Source of the DNA: Acinetobacter haemolyticus
GTDB taxonomy: Bacteria; Pseudomonadota; Gammaproteobacteria; Pseudomonadales; Moraxellaceae
Reading direction: 5' to 3'
Assembly: GCF_900406815.1 (NCBI RefSeq)
Contig: NZ_OVCN01000008.1
Location: forward strand, 94,624 to 158,623
DNA length: 64,000 nt
The first letter of the stretch is position 1. Every line of letters starts with the position of its first letter. The translations under genes and the position numbers were made by a program. Shown in pieces: positions 25,416 to 35,671 of the stretch. The notes beneath the pieces are model-generated. The model was not told where the DNA came from, did not search any database, and saw nothing but the letters and a program-made list of their open reading frames with translations.

Positions 25416-26105
25416 ATGAGTAAAAATGATTCATCGCTTTCTAAAGATCAGTTTAATTTACTGAAAGTCTTTAAAAAGCAGATCTCAAATCCTCAATCCA
25501 GCAAACTTAGTCAACAAGCTGAGTCAAAAAAAGCTCAGGCGGTTGAAGAAGAAATGGAAGATACCGAGCTTTTTAAAAAAGCACTGTCGGGTGTAAAACC
25601 GATTGATCATGGCAATATCGCTCAGCTTCGGACTAAACCTTCAAAGAAAGTAGATGCTCAAATTTTAGCGAAACGTGCCGCAGCAGAAGGTGGCGCTGAG
25701 CAGGAACTCACAGAGATTTCGGATACGCAAGCGATTTTAAATCCTGTGGCAAGCCAAGCTACTTTAAGTTATCGCATCGCAACACTACAGCATAAAGTGT
25801 TTGAAGATTTGAAAGCAGGTAAAATTCGCTGGTTTGAAGCTGTGGATTTACACGGTTGTACCGTCGAACAAGCACGTGCCGCTGTCTTGCAAATCATTCA
25901 AATGGCTAAAGATGAAAATCAAAATGTCATCAAAATCGTACATGGCAAAGGCCCAGAAGCGATTTTAAAAACCTATGTAAACGGCTGGCTCAGACAACAT
26001 CGTGATGTACTAGCATTCGTTAGTGCACCTGAAAATCAAGGCGGTACAGGTGCCGTTTTAGTCTTGCTGAAACGTGCAGAAAAGAATCCAAAGTACAAAC
26101 AATAA
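25416..26105 (+). CDS. Smr domain protein (SmrA/YdaL-like)
   Basis: A 229-residue protein with a charged, probably disordered N-terminal half and a C-terminal Smr domain. The domain carries DLHG at 144-147 and HGKG at 176-179, the two motifs of the MutS2-type Smr nuclease fold. Proteins of this type nick nucleic acids, and recent work on bacterial Smr proteins points to cleavage of mRNA on stalled ribosomes. The ATG at 25416 is chosen because the 37 codons before it do not look like protein of this family. folE follows in the same direction after 84 bases. Confidence 0.88.
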   Translation: MSKNDSSLSKDQFNLLKVFKKQISNPQSSKLSQQAESKKAQAVEEEMEDTELFKKALSGVKPIDHGNIAQLRTKPSKKVDAQILAKRAAAEGGAEQELTEISDTQAILNPVASQATLSYRIATLQHKVFEDLKAGKIRWFEAVDLHGCTVEQARAAVLQIIQMAKDENQNVIKIVHGKGPEAILKTYVNGWLRQHRDVLAFVSAPENQGGTGAVLVLLKRAEKNPKYKQ

Positions 26106-26189
26106 TCGGTACTTAGTTCAAAGTTAATTTTTTTAGCGGTTTTCTGATACAATTCCCGTTTTGTTCAACCCACCTAAGTGAACATTGTT

Positions 26190-26744
26190 ATGTCTATGCA
26201 GCAATCGTACGCAAATATCTTAACTGCCGTTGGTGAAGATCTTACTCGCCCAGGTCTACAAGATACACCTATGCGTGCGGCTAAAGCTTTCTCATTTTTA
26301 ACTTCTGGCTATAGCAAAACGCTTGCTGAAGTGACAAATAGTGCTGTCTTTCCATCCGATAACCATGAAATGGTATTGGTTAAAAATATCGAATTTTATT
26401 CACTTTGTGAGCATCACCTGCTTCCATTTTATGGGCGTGTGCATATTGCCTACTTGCCTGAAGGTCAGGTTCTCGGATTATCAAAATTTGCACGTATTAC
26501 TGAAATGTTTGCACGTCGTTTACAGATTCAGGAAAATTTAACTCAACAAATTGCCGAAGCGGTTGCAGAAGTCACTCAAGCGCGTGGTGTAGCTGTAGTG
26601 ATCGACTCAGCGCATATGTGCATGATGATGCGTGGTGTTGGCAAACAAGAGTCAACCACACGTACCGTTTCTTTTGTCGGTGACTTTAAAACAGACAAAG
26701 ATGCACGTCGTGAATTTTTAAGTGCCGTTCCAGAAAGTTATTAA
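26190..26744 (+). CDS. folE: GTP cyclohydrolase I
   Basis: First enzyme of tetrahydrofolate synthesis: converts GTP to dihydroneopterin triphosphate. The zinc ligands are C73 and H76 (CEHH) and C144 (HMCMMMRG). The 184 residues include the substrate motif QESTTRT. The ATG at 26190 is used; a GTG four codons earlier at 26178 is an alternative and neither has a strong ribosome-binding site. A cupin gene follows 14 bases later. Confidence 0.95.
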   Translation: MSMQQSYANILTAVGEDLTRPGLQDTPMRAAKAFSFLTSGYSKTLAEVTNSAVFPSDNHEMVLVKNIEFYSLCEHHLLPFYGRVHIAYLPEGQVLGLSKFARITEMFARRLQIQENLTQQIAEAVAEVTQARGVAVVIDSAHMCMMMRGVGKQESTTRTVSFVGDFKTDKDARREFLSAVPESY

Positions 26745-26758
26745 ACTGAGCATTAATC

Positions 26759-27121
26759 ATGTCATCTCTTCACTTAGCAGGCTTTGGTGAATTATCTCAA
26801 ACTGAAGCGAGCACTGATTACCCACGTCCAGATCGTTTGGTCACTGGAAATCCAAAGCGCCTGACTTATAGCCTATATGAACATCCTCATATGGACTGCG
26901 GCATTTGGCAGTGTGAAGTTGGTGCTTGGAATATCCAGTTTGCGGACAATAAACAAGAGTTCTTTCAAGTCATTGAAGGTATCGTGCGAATCCATGATGC
27001 CAAAACAGCTTCATTTGTTGAAGTGACCGCTGGAAATGCAGGCATTATTCCTCCTGCATTTGTCGGTACATTTGAAGTGGTTGAAGCAGTTAAAAAATAC
27101 TATGTTATTGTTGAAGTGTAG
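26759..27121 (+). CDS. Cupin domain protein
   Basis: A 120-residue single-domain cupin of the EutQ-like (Cupin_3) type, with QEFFQVIEGIVRIHD and GNAGIIPPAFVGTFEV as the two cupin motifs. The usual metal-binding His residues are mostly missing, so catalysis is uncertain. It is 14 bases after folE and probably co-transcribed. Its substrate is unknown. Confidence 0.8.
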   Translation: MSSLHLAGFGELSQTEASTDYPRPDRLVTGNPKRLTYSLYEHPHMDCGIWQCEVGAWNIQFADNKQEFFQVIEGIVRIHDAKTASFVEVTAGNAGIIPPAFVGTFEVVEAVKKYYVIVEV

Positions 27122-27157
27122 GCTTCTCAAAGGTTCACACCTCAACAATTATCTTTT

Positions 27158-29038
27158 TTAAAAGAAACGAATAAAAGCCAAACCTAATTTATTCCAGTCT
27201 TTATGATCTTGTTGTTCATATTTCCAATTTAAGCGGATGGCGTTATTGGCATTTAAACTATACTGAACTTGTGTTCCTACCCTCAGTCCCCATTGATTTT
27301 GATCTTCCCAGTATGGTAGCTCGACTTGCAATAGGCTATTGACCTGATTGGTCCACTGGTTCATACATCCAAGTGTTGGTCCAGCCCCAATCCTCCACCC
27401 CTGATCGAGTGCTTTGCCACCTTGTAAATGCCCTTGTACTTGTGCGTAACACAGGTGTTTACGATCATAGTCCGCTAAACTGTAACCCACCTGCATATTT
27501 AAATTCATGACACCATGTTGGGATTGATCTGTAAAATCACCTTGCTCAATCGCCTCTTGTTTCCAACCTAAGTTAAAACCCCAAGTTAAAGGCGCTTTAA
27601 AGGGCTGAATGGGATTATATGAATTGACAGCGAGCAAATCCAAATGCTCAAGTTTGAGCTTATCCTCGCGATATTGAGCAGCACCATTCAGAAAAAGTAA
27701 TTGGGTCCCTAAACGATAACCACCAGATGGATCAATTAAGTCGTGATAAGCTTGGCGATGACCCAGCTCAATAAAGGTTTTGCCCTGCACCTCTCCAACG
27801 TTCACAGAAAGATTTCGAGCATGATGTCCTTCAACAGGTTGGATCTCAGGTCTTTCAGGTTCTTGACGTTGTTTATCCACCTGAATCTGACTACGCTTTG
27901 CAAGTAGCTGGCGCAAATGTGTGGGTGCGAAATCAGCATCAGCTTTATGACTAATATATTTTAAATATAAGTCATCATATGCCATTTCAAGAATCTTAGC
28001 TTGATCTTGTATTTCATATGGTTGCAAAATTTCAGACACTTGCTCGATCGGTGTAAATGCGACTTTGTGAGCAACTTTAGCTAAACTGCTTCCATGTTGT
28101 TTTGCTTGAGATAATAGTTGTGTTTCTAGTGCAGGACGATAAACAATTTCTTTGACTAATTCCTGCTGGTCGACTGCTTTGAGCGTCTCAATTGGAATAG
28201 CGGCATAATTAAATTGTGCTTTTAGATTGAGATTTGGGCGGACTAAATCAATCAGACCCAATAAACGATAAGCACAGTTATCACTCACAAAATAGTAGGG
28301 AAAACTTACCTGTTGCATTTCCCAAATATGCTCAACTAAGAATCGTGTTTCTTCGGGGTCGAGATTAAGCTCATATTCCCATAAGTCACGACTTTCAAAA
28401 TCTCCATATTCTTTTACTTTTCGGTAATACGGCATTAAAGAATATTCGCCAGGATATTGCCCAGTTAAACCCTTCCAAGCATAAGACCAATTATCTTGAT
28501 TGTTTACCGTAGCCGCATAATTAATTGCATAAGAGACTAAATTCAATTGTTGTTGATCTTTAGGGTCTAAACGCAATAAGGTGTGTCCAAACATAGAGCT
28601 CGGATTACCCATAAAATCTGTTGCGTAAATCAATGTTGCTTTGTGAGGATTAATTTGGTTGATCCATTCATCGAATTCAGGACAGTTCACCGCTGGAAGT
28701 TGTTTTGAATCGATGTTTAACTGTTGCATCAACCAACGACTTCGTGCAGGAAATTTACAACGAATCGATTGATTATCATCAGATGCTATAAATAAGGCCT
28801 GAATATCTGCTTTTAATTCATTGAGTAAGTTTAACCGCCCATCCTCGGCGTAAAAATATCCTTTATAAGTGACTTCGCTTTTCTTTGTCTGCTCCGCATA
28901 CATTAAACGCTGCCACGTAATATGCTGGTCTAATTTCTTCTGTTCAGCAAGTTGCTGGTAATTATTGATATTTGGCTCAATCGCGGCGTGTGCAATATGA
29001 GATAAAAAAGCTGTAATCGCAAAAGTTAAAAATTTCAT
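27158..29038 (-). CDS. DUF4105 outer-membrane protein
   Basis: A 626-residue exported protein. The signal peptide is followed by a DUF4105 domain (about residues 130-330) with SMFGHTLLRLD and a conserved SDNCAYRLLGLIDL segment. His and Cys in these two motifs resemble a papain-like (NlpC/P60-type) catalytic pair. The C-terminal 200 residues look like a beta-barrel and end in FIRFF, an outer-membrane C-terminus. So it may be a surface-exposed or periplasmic hydrolase on a barrel. The function is unknown. A terminator lies just upstream. Confidence 0.8.
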   Translation of the reverse strand: MKFLTFAITAFLSHIAHAAIEPNINNYQQLAEQKKLDQHITWQRLMYAEQTKKSEVTYKGYFYAEDGRLNLLNELKADIQALFIASDDNQSIRCKFPARSRWLMQQLNIDSKQLPAVNCPEFDEWINQINPHKATLIYATDFMGNPSSMFGHTLLRLDPKDQQQLNLVSYAINYAATVNNQDNWSYAWKGLTGQYPGEYSLMPYYRKVKEYGDFESRDLWEYELNLDPEETRFLVEHIWEMQQVSFPYYFVSDNCAYRLLGLIDLVRPNLNLKAQFNYAAIPIETLKAVDQQELVKEIVYRPALETQLLSQAKQHGSSLAKVAHKVAFTPIEQVSEILQPYEIQDQAKILEMAYDDLYLKYISHKADADFAPTHLRQLLAKRSQIQVDKQRQEPERPEIQPVEGHHARNLSVNVGEVQGKTFIELGHRQAYHDLIDPSGGYRLGTQLLFLNGAAQYREDKLKLEHLDLLAVNSYNPIQPFKAPLTWGFNLGWKQEAIEQGDFTDQSQHGVMNLNMQVGYSLADYDRKHLCYAQVQGHLQGGKALDQGWRIGAGPTLGCMNQWTNQVNSLLQVELPYWEDQNQWGLRVGTQVQYSLNANNAIRLNWKYEQQDHKDWNKLGLAFIRFF

Positions 29039-29080
29039 TCAGCAACAAATATTTTAAATATAATTCGGATTGACTATAAG

Positions 29081-29109
29081 AAAACCCTGTCACAAGGACA
29101 GGGTTTTTA
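29081..29109 (-). terminator. Terminator after the DUF3015 gene
   Basis: AAAACCCTGTC (29081-29091) pairs with GACAGGGTTTT (29097-29107) around a 5-base loop. Confidence 0.92.
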
Positions 29110-29120
29110 AATGCGACAGA

Positions 29121-29591
29121 TTAAACGTAAGCTTTTAATACATCATCATTTGACATTACGTTTTGCAAAGAATCTAAAACTTGAAGTGTGTTTTGGTTCT
29201 TGCTTGAATAGATCTCAGCAAAGTTTGCTTTAGAAACCGCGAAGAAACGTGCTTTATCTTCAGTTTTAATTTGCATCAATTCAGCAAGTACGTTCAAGCT
29301 TTCGCCTTGACCCACTGCCATATCACGCGCTAAAGACTCAGAGTTTTCATTGGTAAATTGAACCACTTGTGCTGTTACTGTTCCACCTTGGCGGCAGCCC
29401 AATGTACCAAAAGTAATACCCAATAATTGGTTAGTGAAAATACCGTTGGTCGTTGCAGCAAGGATTTTAGGACCCACACCTTTTTTACCCGCCCATACTT
29501 GTGTACCAACACCACAACCTACATCGTTATCAGCCATTGCTACAGTTGAACCAGCAGCTAATAACGCAGCTAATGCAATTTTTTTTAACAT
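29121..29591 (-). CDS. DUF3015 family secreted protein
   Basis: A 156-residue protein with a clear signal peptide (KKIALAALLAAGSTVAMA) and the DUF3015 layout: VGCGVGTQVW near the mature N-terminus, the TTNG and FGT segments and a Cys pair (GCG and LGCRQG) that may form a disulphide. The ATG at 29591 has GGAG upstream; an in-frame start seven codons earlier is less likely. It is probably periplasmic and has no known function. Confidence 0.85.
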   Translation of the reverse strand: MLKKIALAALLAAGSTVAMADNDVGCGVGTQVWAGKKGVGPKILAATTNGIFTNQLLGITFGTLGCRQGGTVTAQVVQFTNENSESLARDMAVGQGESLNVLAELMQIKTEDKARFFAVSKANFAEIYSSKNQNTLQVLDSLQNVMSNDDVLKAYV

Positions 29592-29780
29592 CGGAAAAGT
29601 CTCCAGTATCAATTATTCTTTAGTATTTTGTTATTACTAATGTGCTGTGACATCACACAGACACAAATTAAAATAACGAGGTTCAGGTTTTTTAGCAAAT
29701 AAAATTTTAAATATTATTGAAATATTTATAAACGATCGGTTTAACACAAATGCGGCGCATTTTCGAAGCCGAAAAATATA

Positions 29781-30575
29781 TTAATGCAATGTCCAAGTTC
29801 CCTTTTGATCACGAACACCCAATATTTTAAGTACAAGCACCAAGCTCAATAACAATAATAGATACCAAGAACCCAATTTACCCCATCCCACCATATGCCA
29901 AGCATCGACTTGACTTGGATATAGCCAAATTTTGTAAAAGGTACTGATATTTTCTGCGATCCAAATGATAAAGGCGAGCAATAATAAAATTGGTAGCATT
30001 GGAATTTTGAAACGATATTGTCGTAATTGGAAATATATTTTCGTTTTCCAAAAAATAACCACACTCCAAATAAACAACCCAATGCGAATATCAGGAATAA
30101 AAAACTTTGTCATGAAGTTGAGGTAGGACAACACCGCCAATAACAACATATTGCTAAAAGTGGGCAGGTTTTCAAAAGAAACTTGATAAAGTCGCAATGA
30201 ACGTGCAAAAAAACTTCCCACGGCTGAATACATAAAGCCAGCAAATAAAGGAACTGTCAGTAATTTAAATACTGCAGGCTGTGGATACTGCCAAGAAGCA
30301 ATTGCAGGGTGCGTAAGAAATATTTCCATCCCCATTGCAAGGATATGAAATAAAGCAATCACTTTTGCTTCTGCCCATGATTCCAACTTTAAATAGATCA
30401 AACAAACTTGGATAATCAATGCATAAAATAACAAATAGTCATAACGAAAAAAGCCATAATATTCATGGCTTCCCATCGGTGCTGTGACTGCGAAAGCAAT
30501 TAAAAGTAATATACCAAATAAGGCAGCAGAAGCTGCCTTAGTCATGAAATCGAGTGAGATTAAAAATAACGGCAC
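29781..30575 (-). CDS. DUF817 family integral membrane protein
   Basis: A 264-residue inner-membrane protein with about eight hydrophobic segments and the DUF817 sequence core (GSHEYYGFFRYDYLLFYAL, the WQYPQPAVFKLLTVPLFAGF region and KLGSWYLLLLL). The start is GTG at 30575 with AAAGG eight bases before it. The family has no known function. It follows hemE after a terminator-like hairpin whose T-run ends near the ribosome-binding site. Confidence 0.85.
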   Translation of the reverse strand: MPLFLISLDFMTKAASAALFGILLLIAFAVTAPMGSHEYYGFFRYDYLLFYALIIQVCLIYLKLESWAEAKVIALFHILAMGMEIFLTHPAIASWQYPQPAVFKLLTVPLFAGFMYSAVGSFFARSLRLYQVSFENLPTFSNMLLLAVLSYLNFMTKFFIPDIRIGLFIWSVVIFWKTKIYFQLRQYRFKIPMLPILLLLAFIIWIAENISTFYKIWLYPSQVDAWHMVGWGKLGSWYLLLLLSLVLVLKILGVRDQKGTWTLH

Positions 30576-30586
30576 AAAATAAACCT

Positions 30587-30632
30587 TTCAAAAATGATTA
30601 GGATTTGATGGCATTTCAGCCTCTAATCATTT
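30587..30632 (-). terminator. Terminator of hemE
   Basis: AAATGATTAG (30592-30601) pairs with CTAATCATTT (30623-30632) around a 21-base loop; the minus-strand transcript then has five T. The left arm of the transcript overlaps the hemE stop codon. Confidence 0.65.
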
Positions 30633-31704
30633 AACCCAAATATTTCGCACTGTATTCATGCACTGTATCAACAAAAATCTTGGGTTGAGCAGGATCAACC
30701 CACTGTGTGATTCCATGACCTAGATTTGCAATATAGCCTGTCTTTTCACCATTTTGATATGCATCATCAAGCATCGCTTTAACAGATTTCTCAATAGAAG
30801 CAGCAGAGCCATAAAGTACCGCAGGATCTAAGTTTCCTTGCAAGGCTGCACGACCAGCAACAACATCACGAGCTGTATACAACGGTGTTGTCCAGTCAAG
30901 ACCAAAAGCATCAGCACCTGTCGTTAACATAGTTTCCAGCCATTGTCCCCCACCTTTGGTGAAAACGATAATTGGAATACGACGTCCATCTTTTTCACGT
31001 TGAAGCCCAGCAATAATCTTGGTCATATAATTCAATGAAAATTCAACATACTCACGATGCGCAAGTGCGCCACCCCAACTATCAAAAATTTGGATTGCCT
31101 GAGCACCCGCATCAATTTGTGCATTTAAATAATCAATGACTGAATCTGCAAGGTGATCAAGCAATGCATGTAGCACTTCAGGTTGTGCGTACATCATTTG
31201 CTTGGTAAAACGAAATTCTTTACTCGATCCACCTTCAATCATGTAGGTTGCCAAAGTCCATGGACTACCAGAAAAACCAATCAATGGTACTTGTCCATTT
31301 AAAGCAGATCGAATTGTTGAGACAGCATTCATTACATAAGCAAGATCAGACTTTGCATTTAATTTAGGTAAATTCGCGACATCTTGTTCAGTACGCACTG
31401 TTTTATGAAACTTCGGACCTTCACCTGTTTCAAAATATAAGCCTAAACCCAAAGCATCTGGTACAGTTAAAATATCTGAAAATAAAATTGCAGCATCAAG
31501 TGCATAACGGCGTAAAGGCTGTAATGTCACTTCACAAGCAAAATCCGTATTTTTACATAAAGAAAGAAAATCCCCTGCCTCTGCACGAGTTTCTCGATAT
31601 TCTGGCAAATAACGCCCTGCTTGACGCATCATCCATACTGGCGTGGTGTCTACAGGTTCACGTAGCAAAGCTCGTAAGAAACGATCATTTTTCAACGTTG
31701 TCAT
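30631..31704 (-). CDS. hemE: Uroporphyrinogen decarboxylase
   Basis: Converts uroporphyrinogen III to coproporphyrinogen III in haem synthesis. The 357-residue protein has the N-terminal [17 protein letters not shown] signature, [17 protein letters not shown] and the C-terminal NLGHGI. The ATG at 31704 is preferred to a TTG two codons earlier. It diverges from the L,D-transpeptidase gene. Confidence 0.97.
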   Translation of the reverse strand: MTTLKNDRFLRALLREPVDTTPVWMMRQAGRYLPEYRETRAEAGDFLSLCKNTDFACEVTLQPLRRYALDAAILFSDILTVPDALGLGLYFETGEGPKFHKTVRTEQDVANLPKLNAKSDLAYVMNAVSTIRSALNGQVPLIGFSGSPWTLATYMIEGGSSKEFRFTKQMMYAQPEVLHALLDHLADSVIDYLNAQIDAGAQAIQIFDSWGGALAHREYVEFSLNYMTKIIAGLQREKDGRRIPIIVFTKGGGQWLETMLTTGADAFGLDWTTPLYTARDVVAGRAALQGNLDPAVLYGSAASIEKSVKAMLDDAYQNGEKTGYIANLGHGITQWVDPAQPKIFVDTVHEYSAKYLG

Positions 31705-31901
31705 TACCAATCTCTATAATCTTTCATGTGAAAGGCATGATAACAAAAATCACCTAAGATATATAACCACGTATACCGTTGATCCATTTTGATGACGAAA
31801 AAATTGTCTGGTCACAAAATTGCTACTGCAAGCTTGAGTATTTTCTGTAATACTTGCAAAGTCTTATATCTCAATATGAATAATTCTTAAGGTTGAATTA
31901 C

Positions 31902-33140
31902 ATGTTTGTTCGCTCATTACTCGCTATGAGTTTAAGTTGTATTCTTGCTAATGTTGCTTTTGCTGCGCCAACAACTGAGCAACCATTAAAACCGCAAAAA
32001 ATTTCCGCAGTCCAAGATCCGATTGATCCTTTGGCAATTGATTATACCGCATCAAGCAGTAGTGCTGTTTCTTCTGCTGCATCTGAGCCACAGCTTAGCC
32101 CAAATCCAGCAGCCAATGTTGCTCAAACAATAGAAAACACGCCTGAAGTACCTGTAACAGCTGCACCAGCACGCGAAGCTACGCTAGACACAGCGACAAC
32201 AGCGACTAAAACACCATCTCAAGCGCCTGAAGTTCCTGCATCTTGGACTATGGATGCAATTAATTCGGCTGAATGGTATGAAGACATGCCTAGACGCCAG
32301 TTACCTGTGTATGCGCGTGCTCATGTTATGTTGAATAACGCACATGCTTCACCAGGTGCAATCGATGGTTCGAATGGTCAAAACACGTTAAAAGCAATTG
32401 CATCATTTCAACAGATGAATGGTTTAACACCTACAGGACAACTCACCAAAGAAACGTGGGATGCCTTAGTAGCGAAACAAACTAAACCTGCTTATGTTGA
32501 ATATACAATTACAGAAGCGGACCTCAAAGGTCCCTATGCTGAATCAATTCCAACAGACTATGCCTTACAAGCGAAAATGAAAGGATTGTATTACACCCGC
32601 GTAACTGAAATGTTAGGTGAAAAGTTCCATATGGATGAGCGTTTTCTAAGACAGCTTAATCCTAGAGCAAACTTTAACAAGGTGGGTGAAAAAATTGTTG
32701 TAGCCAATGTCCGTAATGATTTACCTGAAGATATTCATTTAATCGTTGCACACAAAGGTGCAAAACAACTGTATTTATTTAACAGTCGCAATCAAATGAT
32801 CGCTTCGTTTCCTGCAACAATTGGCAGTACAAGCACTCCTTCTCCAACAGGTACTTACAAAGTAACTGGTGTTGCTAAAAACCCATGGTATAGCTACTCA
32901 CCATCTAACTTTGTCCAAGGTAAAAACCTTAAACCATTGTCACTGCCACCGGGTCCAAATGGCCCTGTAGGTAACATTTGGATTGGTCTGAGCAAAAAAT
33001 CATTCGGCATCCACGGTACTCCAAATCCATCAATGATCTCTAAAAATGCTTCACATGGTTGTATTCGTCTAACCAACTGGGACGCAAATGATCTTGGTAA
33101 TAAAGTACGTGCTGGTGTAACAGTTCGCTTCTTAGAATAA
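31902..33140 (+). CDS. L,D-transpeptidase with peptidoglycan-binding domain
   Basis: A 412-residue exported enzyme with a signal peptide ending AFAA, a Pro/Ala/Thr/Ser-rich linker (residues about 30-110), a peptidoglycan-binding-1 domain (about 125-195, with SFQQMNGLTPTGQLTKETW) and a YkuD catalytic domain (about 280-412). The catalytic Cys is C387 in SHGCIRLTNWD, with H385 and H371 (FGIHGTPNP). It makes 3-3 crosslinks or attaches substrates to murein in the periplasm, and resembles the enzyme called LdtJ in Acinetobacter baumannii, but the assignment to a particular paralogue is not certain. TAAGG lies nine bases before the ATG. Confidence 0.88.
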   Translation: MFVRSLLAMSLSCILANVAFAAPTTEQPLKPQKISAVQDPIDPLAIDYTASSSSAVSSAASEPQLSPNPAANVAQTIENTPEVPVTAAPAREATLDTATTATKTPSQAPEVPASWTMDAINSAEWYEDMPRRQLPVYARAHVMLNNAHASPGAIDGSNGQNTLKAIASFQQMNGLTPTGQLTKETWDALVAKQTKPAYVEYTITEADLKGPYAESIPTDYALQAKMKGLYYTRVTEMLGEKFHMDERFLRQLNPRANFNKVGEKIVVANVRNDLPEDIHLIVAHKGAKQLYLFNSRNQMIASFPATIGSTSTPSPTGTYKVTGVAKNPWYSYSPSNFVQGKNLKPLSLPPGPNGPVGNIWIGLSKKSFGIHGTPNPSMISKNASHGCIRLTNWDANDLGNKVRAGVTVRFLE

Positions 33141-33163
33141 TTTGTATCATCCAAAAATATTAA

Positions 33164-33197
33164 AAAAACCGAATATCAACACTGATATTCGGTTTTT
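33164..33197. terminator. Bidirectional terminator between the L,D-transpeptidase and the diguanylate cyclase
   Basis: AACCGAATATCA ending at 33178 pairs with TGATATTCGGTT starting at 33183, around a 4-base loop, with A and T runs on both sides. Confidence 0.95.
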
Positions 33198-34474
33198 TAT
33201 TTTTGTAGATGCTCTTGAAGATTAGGTAAAGGCTGATAATAAATCTGATTACGTCCCAATTGCTTTGCTCTATAGAGTGCTTTATCTGCCGTATCAATGA
33301 GCAGCTCTTGGCTAATCGCTCGATTACCGTTGAATACGGTGATACCTAAACTGATCGTCACATGATTAGATACCAAGGACTTTGCATGTGGAATCATCAA
33401 CCGATCAATTGCACGATAAATATTTGTAGCTACAGCATATGCACCTTGTGCAGGTGTTTCAGGTAAAAGTACCACAAACTCCTCCCCACCATAACGTGCA
33501 ATAAAATCCATATGTCGAATGGAACCTTTGATTGTCTTGGCAATCTCAGAGATCGCATGATCGCCCATTTGATGTCCATAAAAATCGTTATAGTTTTTAA
33601 AATAATCAATATCAATAAATAACACAGCCAGTGGTTTTTGTTCTTGGCATGCTAAGTCATAATAATATATACACATCTCTTCAAAAGTACGGCGATTGGA
33701 AACATTGGTTAGATCGTCATGTTGGCTTAAATGTAAAAGTTCTGAAGCCTGCAAGCGTAATATTTTCTCATCAATCTCAGAAATTTTTGATTTTATAAAA
33801 ATCCGACGCTCTTTCGAAGTCAACATCACGCTAATCGAAAACCCCAACAAAATACTGCCAATAAAGGTTCGACCAATCATCAATAAATCATAAGAAACAT
33901 CAAATAAATAGAGGAAAAATAGAATAACGATTGCCGCACAAGTTCCTATGATCAGCATATGTAATGGTTTAATACCGCTAAGAATAAAACCAAGCATATA
34001 CAGAAAAGCAATCAACACCATTGCCTGATTTTGAAGTACGACATTGGATACACTCATCATCAAAATAGATGTAAAAACAATTGTACAAAAAACCAGTGTG
34101 CAGACTGCTGGATAAAATAGGCGGCTAAACTTTCTGAATCGAGCGAATGCCCAAAATAGAAATAAAGCCAAACCAACGACAATCAAACTGAGTATGCTAT
34201 ATACAAAGTCTGAGAGAAAATCTTCAGTGCCTTGGATGACGATATAGTTAGACGGTAAAATCAGCAGAACAAAAATCGTATAAGTAATTACGCCCTGACC
34301 AAAAAATTGGATAGCGTTGATACGTGTACGTTCAAGGTTAAACTTCCAAAAATCATTTTCTAATTTTGGAGGTAAAGCATGATGTGTCCGTCTTGATTTA
34401 AAATGTTGAGCAACAAGCTGTTCAAGTGCTTCTTTGGACCTCCTTAACTGCTCAAGATCATATTGATTTTCCAT
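33197..34474 (-). CDS. Membrane diguanylate cyclase (GGDEF)
   Basis: A 425-residue inner-membrane protein with about six membrane segments (residues 60-215), a short coiled linker and a C-terminal GGDEF domain. The active site is GGEEF at 329-333, and the inhibitory site RHMD at 320-323 lies exactly five residues before it, so the enzyme should make cyclic di-GMP with product inhibition. The ATG at 34474 starts a charged cytoplasmic helix (MENQYDLEQLRRSKEALEQL); the 18 codons before it are less likely. The membrane sensor does not match a named family. It stands alone. Confidence 0.9.
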   Translation of the reverse strand: MENQYDLEQLRRSKEALEQLVAQHFKSRRTHHALPPKLENDFWKFNLERTRINAIQFFGQGVITYTIFVLLILPSNYIVIQGTEDFLSDFVYSILSLIVVGLALFLFWAFARFRKFSRLFYPAVCTLVFCTIVFTSILMMSVSNVVLQNQAMVLIAFLYMLGFILSGIKPLHMLIIGTCAAIVILFFLYLFDVSYDLLMIGRTFIGSILLGFSISVMLTSKERRIFIKSKISEIDEKILRLQASELLHLSQHDDLTNVSNRRTFEEMCIYYYDLACQEQKPLAVLFIDIDYFKNYNDFYGHQMGDHAISEIAKTIKGSIRHMDFIARYGGEEFVVLLPETPAQGAYAVATNIYRAIDRLMIPHAKSLVSNHVTISLGITVFNGNRAISQELLIDTADKALYRAKQLGRNQIYYQPLPNLQEHLQK

Positions 34475-34636
34475 CCTTTTTACTCTTTTTATAATTTGGC
34501 GTTCAGATGCCGGATAAAAATAACACAAATTCTCATTTTGTCATGAACTTTACTTAACCACTTATCCGTAATTGTAGTTACCATTTTCACACTTTATGCA
34601 TTATTATTTGTATTATTTTTAAGTTTGAAGTGCACC

Positions 34637-35671
34637 TTGAATACACTTACTCTTTTACAACCCGATGATTGGCACGCACACCTGCGTGATGGTTTAGCTT
34701 TAAAACGTACAGTTCCTGATTTAGCAAAACAATTTGCCCGCGCAATATGTATGCCAAATTTAGTTCCACCTGTTAAAACTGTGGATGAAGCTTTGGCATA
34801 TCGTGAGCGTATTCTTGCCCATGTTCCAGAAGGGCTTCATTTTGATCCTCGTATGGTGCTGTATTTTACCGATCACACCTCTCCTGATGAAGTACGTAAA
34901 ATCAAAGCATCTGATCATGTTAATGCCATCAAACTTTATCCTGCTGGCGCAACAACAAACTCAGATAGCGGCGTAAGTGACATTCGTAAAGTTTATGCGG
35001 TGATTGAGCAGCTCGAAGAACACCAAGTTCCATTGTTATTGCATGGTGAGGTTACTCATAACCATGTTGATATCTTTGACCGTGAAAAAAGATTTTTAGA
35101 CGAAATTCTTTCACCCCTACTCAAGCAGTTTCCAAAACTTAAAATCGTTCTTGAGCATATTACAACCAGTGATGCCGCAAACTTTGTTCTTGAACAAGAT
35201 CGTAATGTTGCTGCAACGATTACCCCTCAACATTTATTGTTTAACCGTAATGATATGTTGGTTGGTGGCGTAAAACCGCATTTCTATTGCTTACCGATTT
35301 TAAAACGTCAAACGCATCAAACCACGCTTTTGGAAGTAGCAACAAGCGGCAATCCAAAATTCTTCTTAGGTACAGATAGTGCACCACATGCACAAAATGC
35401 CAAAGAAAATGCATGTGGATGTGCAGGTTGTTATAGTGCACCAAATGCGATTGAACTGTATGCACAAGCATTTGATCAAGTAGGAAAATTAGAGCGTTTA
35501 GAAGGCTTCGCCAGTATATTCGGTGCTGACTTTTATGGTTTACCGCGTAATACTTCAACTATCACGCTGGTCAAAGAAGAGCATACCGTTGCTGAGTCTT
35601 TTGATTATCTTGACGATCAAAAAATTATTCCACTTCATGCAGGTAAAACACTGCAATGGAGAAAAGTGTGA
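34637..35671 (+). CDS. pyrC: Dihydroorotase, class II
   Basis: Pyrimidine synthesis: cyclises carbamoyl aspartate. The 344-residue TIM barrel has metal ligands in HAHLRD near residue 14, [12 protein letters not shown] (the carboxylated Lys), [14 protein letters not shown] and GTDSAPH. No ATG is in frame; the start is TTG, at 34637 (giving [13 protein letters not shown], the usual N-terminus) or at 34625. It overlaps rnt by four bases (GTGA). Confidence 0.95.
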   Translation: MNTLTLLQPDDWHAHLRDGLALKRTVPDLAKQFARAICMPNLVPPVKTVDEALAYRERILAHVPEGLHFDPRMVLYFTDHTSPDEVRKIKASDHVNAIKLYPAGATTNSDSGVSDIRKVYAVIEQLEEHQVPLLLHGEVTHNHVDIFDREKRFLDEILSPLLKQFPKLKIVLEHITTSDAANFVLEQDRNVAATITPQHLLFNRNDMLVGGVKPHFYCLPILKRQTHQTTLLEVATSGNPKFFLGTDSAPHAQNAKENACGCAGCYSAPNAIELYAQAFDQVGKLERLEGFASIFGADFYGLPRNTSTITLVKEEHTVAESFDYLDDQKIIPLHAGKTLQWRKV

